Source: Rhizophagus clarus
Taxonomy: Eukaryota > Glomeromycota > Glomeromycetes > Glomerales > Glomeraceae
Length of the DNA stretch: 64,000 bases
NCBI GenBank assembly: GCA_015698045.1
Contig: BLAL01000046.1
Coordinates: 524,442 to 588,441 of the forward strand
Direction: 5' to 3'
Below the pieces are notes generated by a model. The model worked only from the letters and a program-made list of their open reading frames with translations, was not told the origin of the DNA and searched no databases. Shown here piece after piece: positions 11,085 through 24,419 of the stretch (positions are counted from its first letter, which is position 1; each line of letters opens with the position of its first letter). Made by a program: the position numbers and the translations under genes.

Positions 11085-12330
11085 TGTTGATCAGTTGATC
11101 ACAATTACTGCATGTATGACATAATAGAGAAAATAATTACTAAAAGCAATTAAGCAGCCACAACTTTGGCTGAAGAAGTTTTGAATATTAATAGCTAAAT
11201 ATATACAAGAAAATAATTTTATATTTGAAAAGATATAAACATTTCTTTGAGATAATTCAAATAACTGAATTATTCGTTCAACTTTTTTTGCTAAATTAAT
11301 TGAAAATAAATTTTTTTTTTAATTCTATGAAAAAAGACGGTTTTTTGTATGATCTCAACGATAGAGTATGTCAAATAACTGTTAACTTCATGATCTATAT
11401 AATTTCGTATGAAAATTAAATTGCTTTAAGTCCTTAAGTCCAGCTCATCTAAGACAATTTATAACGTCTTAACGTAATTTGTAGATCCTTAGCCGAACGC
11501 GACGCGTGCATAATCTCGGCCAAAGTCACATGAATTATTTCCTTTTCTGTGTTTTAACAGCCGATAGAAATATTATGTAAAAACGCAGTATAAAATATGA
11601 TTATCAAGGGCGTATTTTAAGAGATCCTTTGAAGTTACGAAGTTTTGTAAGAGGAACATTAGATAGTGATTCAAAAAAAAAACTTTTTTTTATTCTTCAT
11701 TGTAAAAATATGTTGTTTACTTGGTACAAGCATATGTGTGAAACATAAAATAAAAAGAATAATGTGTTGCATGATTTTTAATTAAATTCTACATGTAAAA
11801 TCTTTAATAGGCTAATCAGGTTTACTTGATTCTAACAGATTTCAAATGATAGATTTAAATGAATTTGTGTATCATATGAAGTGTAGTATAATATTCAGTC
11901 TTAAGACAACAACTTTATTGTACCTTATTTCATTGTTTTTAGTATTTTAGGCGCTCAACCTTGTCAATTTTATTAAATTAATAAATTCTATATTTGTGTA
12001 GTTCAATTAGATATAATATTATATATATAAATTAAAATTCTTTCATGATCTAATGACAACTTTGATTGTAGCAAGTCGTACAAAAAAATATTCATATTAC
12101 TACTACGAAACAGGGTTTAAAATCACATGGATGAATAAGAAGTATACAAAAAAGGTAGTTAAATTAATAAAATGAGCTAAAAATTTATTCGAAGAAATTT
12201 CATTTAAGTTAATGATTTTAATTAAAATGCTTATTTTGTACTGACGCTAATAATACACTTATACATTAATAGTTTTAAACACTGATGGTTATAAAATTTG
12301 ATAGTTTGTAACTTCGTCTCTTAAAATTAC
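11085..12330. repeat. Dispersed 1.2-kb repeat, copy 1
   Basis: Begins near TGATCAGTTGATCAC and runs to the AAATTTTAT region near 12330. Copy 2, in the same orientation, is at about 24420-25635. Shared landmarks in order are GGCTGAAGAAGTTTTGAA, AAAAGACGGTTTTTTGTA, AGTCACATGAATTATTTCC, GTTTACTTGGTACAAGC and CGAAACAGGGTTTAAAAT. The two differ by many small indels. No long reading frame or terminal repeat is visible, so the type (LTR fragment, non-autonomous element or segmental copy) is unknown. Copy 1 ends just upstream of the 11006 kinase start. Confidence 0.75.
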
Positions 12331-12639
12331 AAACTATCAAATTTTATGGGTAAATTTCACCAGAGATGAATTTCACCGCATTTTTAATTTATCAAATAAT
12401 TTATAAAATTTTATTGGTTAAAAATTTTACACGTATATAAGTTGCATATAAAATTTTATTTGATTAAACAATTAATTTTTTATTTTATTTGATCAAACAT
12501 CGAAAAAAAAAGAAGAGATGATGAAGAGTAGATAATAAAAAACGAACAGACAAAGAAAGATGATGGAAATGAATGAATGAAAATGATAATAGAGAAAGAA
12601 TAAGAAATGATGATAGGGAATGATGGAAAATGATCATAT

Positions 12640-13212
12640 ATGAAACCAAAATAAATAACAAAGTCGAAATAGTCAGAAATATTTTCATAATCAAATACAA
12701 AACCGAGATCAATAGCCAAAACGAATTACGAGGGATAGAAGGAGTATCTCGCTGTTTTGATGAATCTGGATGTTTATTTGGTTTATATGCAAAGTATCTC
12801 TTTGGGAACAGAAATACCAATACGTGTAACATTTTTGCCAGTATATAAGTGATTATAATTCCAGTTATATCCATCAACATCATCGATTAAATCAATAATT
12901 TTTTTTGCAAGCTCTTTAGTCAAATTTTCATTAGGTGAATTTTTATAATCAGTATCACTTATTTTGGCAATGTAAATGTAATTCTTGATTATTTGATGAC
13001 GCATCTTCTAAAAGATTTGTAATTACTTCACTTAAAATATCAATATCAATAACTTCCAAAACATCAGTCTGATCATGATTTATTTCTGCAGACCTCTTTC
13101 GTTTTTTGGCAAATCTTTGACGACAATTATTACAGATTTTAAGTTTTTTTAGAAACTCCTTTAGCTCCATAACCCATAAATTCGGAAGAAGTTTTAAGAG
13201 TTTTACAGCCAT
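12640..13212 (-). pseudogene. Frameshifted copy of an expanded fungal family of unknown function
   Basis: The first piece (12955-13212) has a CNNCR...KKRKR basic segment and an acidic DQTDVLEVIDIDILSEVI segment. Near 12970 the frame must shift by one base to continue as KISDTDYKNSP, then DDVDGYNWNYNHLYTGKNV (from the frame of 12783-13004). A further shift is needed to read PDSSKQRDTPSIPR from about 12770. The succession LYTG(K/N)NVTR then QRDTPS is a pattern I associate with a large Glomeromycotina-specific family whose proteins often carry transposase-like C-termini, but I cannot verify this here. At least two frameshifts and no 3' half, so it is dead. Confidence 0.5.
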
Positions 13213-13559
13213 GAAAATAGCTATCTGAGGAGAGATTCATCGTTACAACAATAAAAATCCAAACTAAAAACAAAGGAAATTTTATTATAATATTTATTGT
13301 GTCAAAAAGTGGCTATGGAATCATCTTTATATGACGGTAAACAAAATAAAGCAATGTTCTTTATGCACTAAATATAATTTACAAAATTTTTCGAAACTAT
13401 TAATATAAATCACGTGTAAAAAATCACGTGTCCGAGTTTTTTTGATGGGATAACACCTAAATAACTTCTTTATATGCTATTATTTGCATAGAATACTGTA
13501 GCTTCATAAGATACAAGCGACAAAACTGAGTTAAAAGTGTTTAATAATAGTTTTTAAAA

Positions 13560-13780
13560 TCAATTTTTTTTTAAAAAACAAATCGTCCGAAACTTGTTTT
13601 TTAAATGGACAAACCGAAATTTTATTTTTTTTTAAAAAAATGGCAAAATTGTTGAAAATTTTTTTTTAAAAAAAAAAATGGACAAAATTGTCCAAAAATT
13701 TTGTTTTTTTTTAAATAATGGACAAAATTGTCCAGGAACAAAAAAATTTTTTTTTCAAAATTGTTTATATACTGTAAATT
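13560..13780. repeat. T/A homopolymer-rich DNA with repeated ATGGACAAAATTGTCCA
   Basis: The 17-bp sequence ATGGACAAAATTGTCCA occurs at least twice within runs of T and A, with degenerate relatives (ATGGACAAACCG, ATGGCAAAATTG) upstream. The core GGACAAAATTGTCC is nearly self-complementary. No gene. Confidence 0.55.
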
Positions 13781-13791
13781 TCTATTTTTAG

Positions 13792-13972
13792 GGGACCGTT
13801 AAAGCGGGTATAATCACGTGATCATAGTAAAAATAATTATCACACTAAGTCTTCCGGGGACTTAAAACTTTTTCAGTTAGTAAAAACATATTTATCACAT
13901 ACATTATTTGTCACATCCGTAATTTCTTAATGCCGTAATTCCGGCCAATTCTACCCCGCTTTAACGACCTCC
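13792..13972. mobile_element. 181-bp MITE with 9-bp target duplication
   Basis: Inverted ends GGGACCGTTAAAGCGGG and (other strand) GGAGGTCGTTAAAGCGGGG are flanked by the perfect direct repeat TATTTTTAG at 13783-13791 and 13973-13981. A 9-bp TSD with such ends suggests a Mutator-like or similar superfamily, but there is no transposase to decide it. The interior contains TCACGTGATC. Confidence 0.75.
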
Positions 13973-15939
13973 TATTTTTAGTAAGAGTCTAGGTTAACTA
14001 ACTTAAACCCCGAGTCTAGGTTAAGAATACTTTAAGGGGACTCTTTTATAAGATGACTAACTGGTTGTAGCAATTTTATCATTATTATTATATCATAAAA
14101 ATAAAGATAGATGAGTTTTTAACTTGTACTAATTATTTAATTGTTTATATTGGAAAAGATAATGTGAAGACAGAAGTGATATATTTATGAAGGATTTAAG
14201 AGAGTGTTGCGGCAATATAACACGTGACTAAGAAGGATCAGTTAAGTCACATGATTGCGGATCAATCTTTCAAATGTTAAATATGTTAAATATGTTAAAT
14301 ATGTTAAACATATGCAATATGTGCAATATATGCAATATTGTGCAATATGTGCAATATGTTTAATTTGTTAAATATGTTAAATATGTTAAATATTTTTAGT
14401 GTAGTTTTAGTAGTTATAAAAACGCGTATATTCACCCTGTTGTAAAAAGTTAATTAGATAGCATTTTTACGGATTAATAAAAATTGGTTTATTAATAAAA
14501 AGTTATCTCGTTTATTGATTGTATTCTGACATTTTTGTATTTTTAATTTGTGTTGTAAATCGTGATAGATTTACGGTTATATTTTTTGTTGGTTTTTTTG
14601 TGTAACCTTCGCAGATTTTGTTATAAGTGAATTATTCGTTATTTAATTATTATCTTTTATTTCATCTTTATTTACATTTAATTATAAACATTCCTTCTGC
14701 TACCACCACCATACATACCGCTTATCCCTTATAAGCACCCAAAGAACTGGCATAACAAGAGGAATTGAAGTTGGTACCTTTATTGGATGTATCAGAAATG
14801 TTATTCTGAAGGAGATAAAAAGAACGCGAACGATAAATGAGAGACGAATCGAACTGAACTCAGTAGAAGAGTAATTATCAGTGAATTAGAAATTAGAGTA
14901 ATATTTTTCATTAACCTGTAAATTTTTAGGGACGATTGTCATGTATAAGGAAAAAATGACCTTGGCAACCCTAGGTATGAAACTCCACGGTGATAATTCA
15001 ACGCCAGATGACGGATAAAATTCTACAAATAGATATGATATCATCAAACGGGTTTTGTTCGTATCTAGGTATTCTAGATAATGGAACAGTTCTATGATTC
15101 TGAAATTTTTTATTATTTTATTTTATTTATTTCTATATTTAGGTTTTATCCTTTAGATTTTAAATACATGTATTAAAATTTAAATAATAAACGTGAAGAT
15201 ACGCTTTAACTAATATTTGAAAATGGTAACATGATAGGAAATATTTGATAGTTTTCTTTAAATTATTAGAAGAACTTGAGTTATATTCTGACTAAAAGAA
15301 CCTTATAATGATCGGATTTATTACACCACTCATTTAATTAAGTATAAATTATTGCTTTTATCTCATGGCTAATATTCTATAGATGGTGTTTATTTAAAAA
15401 TGAACAAAAAGTCAATCAGATCATTATTAGCTTATCACGCACAATGAAAGTCAATGATACCCGTGAAACAACTATTTTTATTTATTTTATTTAAATGGCC
15501 AAAACTTTACAAATGGAAAAAGCCTTGATGTACTCATTTTATAAGAAATATATTGTAGAATTTTTTAGTTACTACAATATTATCGATAGTTTATTAGCTA
15601 TGATCTACATTGGTTAACGTCACTAGCCAATGTAAATAATATCTATAAAAATTAACTTAGGGTCCTAATTGAAAAATCATTTTGATGTTTCCTTTTGGTT
15701 AATATTTGTTTTAATAATGAATATATTGACCATGTAGCTTTAAGATTCTAATCAAATTTTATTAATAATTTATTAAAATTCAATACATTTTATAAGATAC
15801 AAATAAAAAACAAATAAAATCGATTTAACTAAAGAAATTTACTATTCTTGTGCGTTGATTTCATTTCTAATTTCAATATTGAATCTTTTTTTGTACTTTT
15901 AAAGTAATATTATATCACACTATGAATTAAATAAACAGA
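13973..15939. other. Intergenic with a 9-bp microsatellite and a short open stretch
   Basis: A (TTAAATATG)n block followed by (GCAATATGT)n and again (TTAAATATG)n occupies about 14272-14390. On the plus strand 14693-14874 stays open and reads like coding (around RTGITRGIEVGTFIGCIRN) but has no start and no recognisable domain; it may be an exon or chance. A short inverted repeat (ACATTGGTT...AGCCAATGT) lies near 15612-15635. Confidence 0.4.
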
Positions 15940-18900
15940 TCACTTAGTATTAACTATGTTAGCTAAAGTTTCATTTTCAATATTTTGTCTTTCTGAAAGA
16001 TTAATTTTCGAAATTAAGTCGCTCAATGGTCTACTAGAATACATTACGTGCTGAGTATTTGAACTTGCCCTGAATATGATTGAAATTATAATACATTAAC
16101 GTTGATAAATAGTAATGACAATAAAAATTTTGTATATTTTTGTTCGTACCTTTGATTATCGTTTATATCGTTTATATCAAACTCATATTCTCTTGTTGCA
16201 TATTCTAAAAAAAAAATAAATAAATAAACAATAATTAATCAATAATTTATTTTTCTGATTAAATTATTTTTCGTTACTTCAACTAATGTTCCATATGTAT
16301 AATTTAAGATGATAAATAACAATTGGCTAATACGCTCTGACGTATAATACAATATATCACCAAATCTGATCAACTTCAACAAATCAAATTGTGCCTATAA
16401 TACCTTGTCGGTGGAAATTCTTTCTCTTTTACTGTGGGTCATAATATTGTAATACATTAACATAAAAAGTTTACTTACTATTTTCTTCAATACTAGTTTG
16501 AGCTTCATTTCCATTATTTTGTTTTCCTGCAAGATTTATTTCAGAAATTAATTCGCTCAATGAATTTTGAATAATAGAATCACTACTTGATCTAAATATG
16601 ATAGTACATTAATGTTGGATAATAAAGAAAAAAATTATATTTTTTGTATGTTTTATTCTTACCCTTGAATATCATTTATGTCAAGATCGTATTCTCTTGT
16701 TACAGATTCTAAAACAAAAACAAGCAATAATTAATTAATGTTTCATATTTATAAGTTAACATGTTTAAGATAATTTAGAATGTTACGTACTTTGTCTCAA
16801 TGTATTCATTGAATTAGTAGATGAGTATTCGGATATAATAGAACTTAATGATCTACTTTTATAAATTGCTTTCGAATGAGGTTTTTCGTTAAATTCTGGT
16901 CCAATTGACTTAGATCTTATTAATTCTAATCGTATTTCTTCAGCTTGATTAAATTGATTAATATGGTCAAAATCTTTTTCTATATTTGACCAAAAGTTCA
17001 ATTTTTCGCAAATTCGTTTTGCAGATGGTCTTTTTTTAGGATCAGAATTCCAACATTTTTTCATTAAATTGACAAAGTCTTCAGGAGTATCATCTGTTAT
17101 TTCAGGTCTTTTTCCGTCAATAATTTTATAAATCAAATCAACATCGTGTTCAACATTAGCAAAAGGTTTACAACCAGTTGTCAATTCCCACATAATCATA
17201 CCCATACTATATATATCTGACGCTTTTGAAAATGCAGCTCCTTTAAATATTTCTGGAGCAATGTATGGTATAACTCCATATATTTCATTGCTTGTTAAAG
17301 TATTATCCACTGATTGTGATAATCCTAAATCCCCAATTAAATATTGATCAATATTTCCAATTATTTCAACCAATATATTTCCACTATGAAAATCTCGATG
17401 TATAAAATCTTTTTCATGAATAGCTTGAAGCCTATAATAGCGATCAATCAATTAATTAATCAATATAATTTCAATAAATCAAATTAAAATTATAAGTACC
17501 CATCAGAAATTCTCCATAAAATAAATAATTTTTTTTTCCATGTAATCCTTGAAAACTTTTCTCGTAAATAATTATGTAAATCCCCTCCATTTGCATACTT
17601 CATTATAAACATAAATTCATTTGTCTCAGAATTTTTAGTAATACCATGACATTTAATAACATATTCAAATTTATCATCATAACATTGATAAAGTAATTTT
17701 ATCTAAATTAATGAAAAAAATTGATAGTGTTAATAGTTTAAATTAGTAACATTTTAAATTAGTAACATTTATGTAGAATAAAAATTACCTCATTTAAAAA
17801 ATATTTACTAGGATCCTGAGAATTTAAAAATTCTTTTATAGCAACAATATTTCCATTAATTGATGCTTTGTAAATTTTTCCATATCCTCCTTCTGCTATT
17901 TTCGTTAAATTTGTAATTTTTGAATATGGAAACCACTTTATCTTTGGTTTTGAAGAAGGAAAATCAAATTTTTTGATAAGACTATATACATCTAATGGAT
18001 TAAAATATTTATTTGCATTAATATAATTAGCAAACTGATGATTATTACGATTATCGTTACTGTCTCTTGTAATATAAAGGAATTCATCTATATTATTATT
18101 TCCAGTGATATTAATAGTAACGGTAGTAATTCTTTTGCATTTTTTACATTGAGATTGCTCTATGATTCCAAAAATAATATTTGTTGTTAAACAATATCTA
18201 CATCCAGTAAAAACTATTAAGCAATTTGTGCACCATTTTTGACAATTAGGCTTAAAGTTCAGTTTTAAATTACAAATTATACATCGATTACAAGCATCCC
18301 ACCATGGTAAATGAAGAATTGGAACAGTAAAAGTTGATTTTATATACTCAAAAGAAATTGAATAACAATCTGAACATAATCTCAATTTGGTAATATTATC
18401 ATTTTGATTGTAAACTAACTTTCCACATAATTTACAGTTTTTTTCATAATAAGAATAATCTATATTGCTAAAATTACTTGTAGCTATTTGTTTGAAGTAT
18501 AAAATCTCAGAGCAATTCTCACACCATCTTTGATTGCAGAAATCCAAGTTTCTTGGTTCATGTTTATCACAATTAATTATTATTGTATTTATATATATAT
18601 CTAGGTTATTAATTGCACATTTAATATTTGAACTACTAATTGAATGATTGATACACCAATATAAGCAATTATGACAATATTTTTGTTTGGATAAAGTTGT
18701 TTTAGAATATACTGCTTTGCAGCAAAAACATTCATATTCATCATTATTGAAAGGGATAAACATAATTGGTATAGTTATTTCTAAATAGTTTTCATTATAT
18801 TCTATTTGAGAATATATCTTTAAATTAAAATAACTAAGCTTTTTGATAAATCTATATAACTTTAGTGGATTAGAATTCTTATTTATATTATTCACATAAT

Positions 18901-21900
18901 TAGAAATTTGATTGAAGTTATGAGTGTTGAGTTTTAGAATGTATTCTTTAATATTTGTAATTTTATCAAGCAAGTTAACATTAACCAAGGATATTCTTTT
19001 ACATTTTATACATTGAGATTGCTCTGTAATTCCAAAAATAATATTTGTTGTTAAACAATATCTACATCCAGTAAAAACTATTAAGCAATTTGTGCACCAT
19101 TTTTGACAATTAGGTTTAAAGTTCAGTTTTAAATTACAAATTATACATCGATTACAAGCATCCCACCATGGTAAATGAAGAATTGGAACAGTAAAAGTTG
19201 ATTTTATATACTCAAAAGAAATTGAATAACAATCTGAACATAATCTCAATTTGGTAATATTATCATTTTGATTGTAAACTAACTTTCCACATAATTTACA
19301 GTTTTTTTCATAATAAGAATAATCTATATTGCTAAAATTACTTGTAGCTATTTGTTTGAAGTATAAAATCTCAGAGCAATTCTCACACCATCTTTGATTG
19401 CAGAAATCCAAGTTTCTTGGTTCATGTTTATCACAATTAATTATTATTGTATTTATATATATATCTAGGTTATTAATTGCACATTTAATATTTGAACCAC
19501 TAATTGAATGATTGATACACCAATATAAGCAATTATGACAATATTTGTTTGGATAAAGTTGTTTTAGAATATACTGCTTTGCAACAAAAACATTCATATT
19601 CATCATTATTGAAAGGGATAAACATAATTGGTATAGTTATTTCTAAATAGTTTTCATTATATTCTATTTGAGAATATATCTTTAAATTAAAATAACTAAG
19701 CTTTTTGATAAATCTATATAACTTTAGTGGATTAGAATTCTTATTTATATTATTCACATAATTAGAAATTTGATTGAAGTTATGAGTGTTGAGTTTTAGA
19801 ATGTATTCTTTAATATTTGTAATTTTATCAAGCAAATTAACATTAACCAAGGATATTCTTTTACATTTTATACATTGAGATTGCTCTGTAATTCCAAAAA
19901 TAATATTTGTTGTTAAACAATATCTACATCCAGTAAAAACTATTAAACAATTTGAGCACAATTTTTGACTACTAGATGAGAATTCCAGTTTTGAATCACA
20001 AATTATACATTGATTAAAAGCGTCCCACCACGGCAAATGAAGTATTGGTGGAGTAGAATTTGATTCTATAATCTCAAAAGAGATTGAATAACAATCTGAA
20101 CACATCCTGAATTCAATTATATCATTTTGACCGTAAATTAATTTTCCACATAGTTTACAGTTTTTTTCATAAAAATCTTTTGTAAAATTATTAATATTAA
20201 ACTTTTTGTTTGTGGCTATTTGCTTAAAATATAAAATTTCAGAACAATTTTCACACCATTCTTGATTGCAGAATTCAAAATTTCTTGGTAAGTGTTTATT
20301 ACAATCAGCACTATTTGTTTTTATACATACATCCAAATTACTAATTGTAATCTTAATATTCATCTCACTAGTTGTATATTTAATGTACCATTGTAAGCAA
20401 TATTTGCAATATTTTTGTCTAAATATAGGAGTTTCAGAATATATTTCATTACAATAACTACAATAATAATCATTATTATTGAAAGAGATAAACATATTTG
20501 GTATAGTTATATTTAAACAATCATTGTTTTCTAAATTTGCAATTTGAGGATATATATTTAAATAGAAATAATTAAAATTCTTTATAAAACTATATATCTC
20601 TAAAGGATCAATATTTTCAACAACTTTATTCACGTAATTAGCAATTTGATTATAGTAATAGGTATTAAATTTTGGAGAATATTCAACATATCCTTCAGTT
20701 TTTATCATATCAGACATATTAATAGTAATTATTGACATTCTTTTACATTTCATACACTGAGAAGTTTCTGTAAATCCAAAATTAATATTTGTTGTTAAAC
20801 AATATCTACATCCAATATAAATTATAAAGCACACTGAACACCATTTTTGACAATTAGATTTAAAGTTCAGTTTAAAATTACAAATTATACATCGATTACA
20901 AGCATCCCACCATGGTAAATGAAGAATTGGAATAGTAGAAGTTGTTTTTAAACACTCAAAAGAAATTGAATAACAATCTGAACATAATCTCAATTTGGTA
21001 ATATTATCATTTTGATTGTAAACTAACTTTCCACATAATTTACAGTTTTTTTCATAATAAGAATAATCTACATTGCTAAAATCATTTGTAGCTACTTGTT
21101 TGAAGTATAAAATCTCAGAGCAATTCTCACACCATCTTTGATTGCAAAAATCCAAATTTCTTGGTTTATGTTTATCACAATTATTTATTATCGTGTCTAT
21201 ATATATATCTAAGTTATTAATTGCACATCTAATATTTGAACCACTAATTGAATGCTTGATACACCAACATAAGCAATTGTGACAATATTTTTGTTTGAAT
21301 AAAGTTGTTTTAGAATATACTGCTTCACAACAAAAACATTTATATCCTTCACTATTGAAAGGAATAAACATAATTGGTATAGTTATTTCTAAATAGTTTT
21401 CATTATATTCTATTTGAGAATATATCTTTAAATTAAAATAACTAAGCTTTCTAATAAAACTATATACCTCTGATAGATTAGAATTCTTATTTATGTTGTT
21501 CACATAATTAGAAATTTGATTGAAGTTATGAGTGTTGAGTTTTAGAATGTATTCTCCAATTTTTGTAATGTTAGCAGACATGTTAACATTAATCAAGGAT
21601 ATTCTTTTACATTTCATACATTGAGATTGCTCTGCCATTCCAAAAATGATATTTGTTGTTAAACAATATCTACATCCAGAATAAATTATAAAACAATTTG
21701 AACACCATTTTTGACTATAAGATGAGAATTCTAGTCTTAAATCACAAATTATACATTGAACAAAAGCATCCCACCATGGTAAATAAAGAATTGGAGCGAT
21801 AGTAATTAATTCTATCCATTTAAAAGATATTAGATAACAAATTGGGCAAATAATACCATATTGCTTGTGACCACATAATTCACAGTCAAACTTTACACTT

Positions 21901-22217
21901 TTATATAGTGATTGATTTGTGACTATTTGTTTGTAGTGTATACTTTCCGAATATTTTTTAAATTCTTCAAACTTTTCGACGTTAAGTGTATTTAAATTTC
22001 TGCTACAAATATTTAAGTATGCACTGAAATTGGGAACATTCTTAATATATTTAAATAAGCAATTTTTGCAGTATTTTTGTGAATAATGTGTTATAGAGTA
22101 TGTATCTCCGCAATCACATGCATTCTTTTTTATATTAAAGGGGACAAACGAAATTGGGAAAGGACTAGATTTTAATCTTGGGGTCGGGTCAAAAAAATTT
22201 TTAATACTAAGTTCCAT
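15940..22217 (-). CDS. Giant kinase with five tandem Cys-rich modules; 2-base frameshift
   Basis: Exons: 17789-22217, 17500-17702, 16791-17431, 16663-16708, 16479-16591, 16150-16204, 15940-16069; all six introns have GT-AG ends and phases agree to a TGA at 15940. The start chosen is MELSIKNFF at 22217; a longer in-frame start at 22265 adds a doubtful hydrophobic stretch. Five modules of about 280-290 residues follow, each with repeated zinc-ligand-like pairs (CNQRWCENC, CKLCGKL, CNRCIIC, QKWCTNC, GCRYCLTTN, QCKKCKR) and LPWWDA. The kinase has AEGGYGKIYKA, VAIKE, IHRDFHSGNIL, GDLGLS and YIAPE. A TT deletion near 19543, seen against the adjacent near-identical module (AAA versus AAAAA on the coding strand), breaks the first exon. 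Corrected, the protein would be 1,872 residues. Substrate unknown; a signalling role is inferred from the family. Confidence 0.8.
18130..19870 (-). repeat. Recent tandem duplication of one Cys-rich module (862-bp period)
   Basis: The sequence from about 18130-18990 is repeated nearly base for base at about 18992-19865. Landmarks differ by 862 bp (for example CATTCATATTCATC at 18729 and 19591). A coding period should be 864 bp (288 codons); the two missing bases are the deletion at about 19543. The older modules further 5' are clearly more diverged, so the array grew by local duplication. Confidence 0.9.
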
Positions 22218-23019
22218 AATGCAATATACCAAATATTTCACGAAAAAAAAAAATCTGATTATCATTAACTAATAGAATTGTCTATAATTTGATTCAAAAT
22301 TCATGGAAAAGCTTCTACTTATAAATTTATTAGAAGTATTATGACGAGTTGTTTAAGACAAAAGTGTTTGTGTACTGTATTTTACGGCAGGCCAGCAGGT
22401 GTTACGGCAGGTGTTGCCAAGCAGCACTCATTGTAATTTATTTAGTCGAATCAAAAAATGGTGGTGGTACTCCATTCCCGTTCCCGTTCATTGGTAATTT
22501 ATAGCAGGTACGGCAGGTGTCACGGCAATGTACGACAGTACGGCGCATATAAACAATTTGCATATCACTTCGTTATGATCGCGTGATTATAAATAGGATG
22601 TGAGTCACCGTTCATGTGATTGGCCTGATTACGTTGTTTATATTTATCTCAGAGGCTTTTTTTTTAATGGTAAACGTATCTTTATTGAATTTTATGTAAG
22701 AGATAAATCAACTTTAAATTCATTAGTAAAGAATAAATCTTCACTATATACCATATTCCTTTCATACATTTACCTGATTTCCTATGTTGTTTTTAACGCC
22801 TTTTATAAAATATTTTACTGTTTTTTTATATTTTTAATTTTTCTAATACCCTAAACTATATATTATAAACCCCTATATGCAGTAATGTTCATTTGTGCTT
22901 CCAATAGCATAAAAATTTGATTGGAAGCTTCCAATCCAAATACATTTATTATAAAATTGTGCTTCCAATCTCTCAAGTGCACATCACTGCCTATATGCGA
23001 CCGATACCTCATATACCTT
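22218..23019. other. Intergenic with ACGGCAGGTGT repeats
   Basis: ACGGCAGGTGTT(G/A)C-type words recur at 22383-22415 and 22505-22530, and again at 23550-23615 beyond the next gene. Base composition is noticeably less AT-rich than the surroundings. The plus-strand open stretch at 22600-22854 has no recognisable features. Confidence 0.4.
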
Positions 23020-23358
23020 TTATTCGATTGAGCTTTTAGCGCCGAATTTGGTTCGATACAACGTATCCGGTCGATTCTTCTTTCTTTTATTGCTTCCTTC
23101 AATTTCTATGTCTTCCTTTTGTTCTTCTTCTAATCTTTGCGTACACGATGTATTTACGTGATCGTATTCATTTTTCAACGCTTCTAATTCTTCAGGAGAC
23201 GGCTTCATGATTACATCCGACGTATACTTGATTGATTCGTTCAGCTTAGTTATCGAGATGACCTGTTCCTTTCCTAATAATGGTTCCGTCGGTACATCGG
23301 TAATTAATCCGTTATCCATTAACAGCTCTTTATAAATTTCATTTGACAGTTCGTTCAT
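23020..23358 (-). CDS. Hypothetical acidic/basic protein, 112 residues, possibly one exon of a longer gene
   Basis: The frame from the ATG at 23358 is hydrophilic, with an acidic helix-prone middle (SPEELEALKNEYDHV, RLEEEQKEDIEIE) and a basic end (NKRKKNRP). The codons are richer in G and C than in the neighbouring DNA, which supports real coding. The frame stays open for several codons upstream of the ATG (reading QKSIATT). A second open stretch with the same composition (LEKNKSLRSTEEDLMNTL) lies at about 23415-23505 in another phase, so an intron or frameshift may separate two coding parts. I do not recognise a domain. Confidence 0.4.
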   Translation of the reverse strand: MNELSNEIYKELLMDNGLITDVPTEPLLGKEQVISITKLNESIKYTSDVIMKPSPEELEALKNEYDHVNTSCTQRLEEEQKEDIEIEGSNKRKKNRPDTLYRTKFGAKSSIE

Positions 23359-24419
23359 CGTGGTAGCGATACTCTTTTGACTCTGTACTTTTTCTTGCTA
23401 CGCACAATTGATCAGTCGTTAGCCAATTTGACCGATTTGTCCGAATTTAACGTATTCATTAAATCTTCTTCCGTCGATCTCAGCGACTTGTTTTTTTCAA
23501 GTGGTCTGATCTTTATTTGTCACTCCGTAAGTGTATGCAATGCCAATACGACAGGTATAACGACAGGTACAGCAAATGTTGCGGCAGGTGTTTTTTTTAT
23601 AGCAGGTGTTTTTGGTAACAGGCTTTTTTTTTGGAAATAGAGATTTTTGAGCTTATTCATTTATAAATTAATAAATTTTCTCAACAAAAATAGTTAGGTC
23701 AAAAATTTTTTTGAATTGTTGGTCCTATAACATTCCACTTGATCCTATTATAGGAAGAAATTATTTTTAACGGCCTATTAAATCGGGTAATTAAAAAATT
23801 AATTTCTTTTTAATTATCTTTTATTAAACTGAATAATTACCATATAGTTCTGAAATTAAACAACCTTTTTATTACTGAAACAAGAAATAGAGTTATTGGA
23901 ATGGAGTTGGAAACCCTTCTATTATCGTAATACCGTTACATGATTTTAAAAATATTAATAAATGTCATTATAGAGAATGTCTAAAAATAAGCGAATTTAG
24001 ATATCAATATATCAATAGGATATTTCTCTTCATTCTGCTCATATTCATCTTAACATACTCCTTTATTTCTTCATCTCATATATATTTAACCGTTTAAAGA
24101 AACACTTAAGGTGGTGGTACTGATTATGATTTTTTTTTTTGCCATTACCATACTTCTTTCTTCCCCCTTTTCCCTCTTCCTCCCCTTTTCCTTCCTTTTT
24201 TGTTCCTATTTTGCCTTCCCACTTTTGTACTTTCTGTGTGTTAGGTGCATGGATATATTTCCTCTTGTCAATTGATGTTAACTGATTTTTTTATTTTTGT
24301 AGGGAGCACTTTACTTTTAGTTTGACCTTAGCAGTTCTTTTCGTTAATTTGCATTGATTGACATCTCTTAGTGAACAGTAAACTACAAACATTTTCAAAA
24401 TCTTGAATCCTTAGGATTT
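23359..24419. other. Intergenic
   Basis: Apart from the possible coding stretch at 23415-23505 and ACGGCAGGTG-like repeats to about 23615, this is AT-rich sequence with a pyrimidine-rich stretch at 24150-24230. No gene or element ends recognised. Confidence 0.4.

Noticed and set aside
12480-12719. Phe/Ser-rich hydrophobic reading frame on the minus strand
   Set aside because: Made from low-complexity GATGATGAAAA-type DNA beyond the recognisable part of the 12.6-13.2 kb remnant.
20266-20457. Plus-strand frame inside the giant kinase
   Set aside because: Antisense shadow of the Cys-rich modules.
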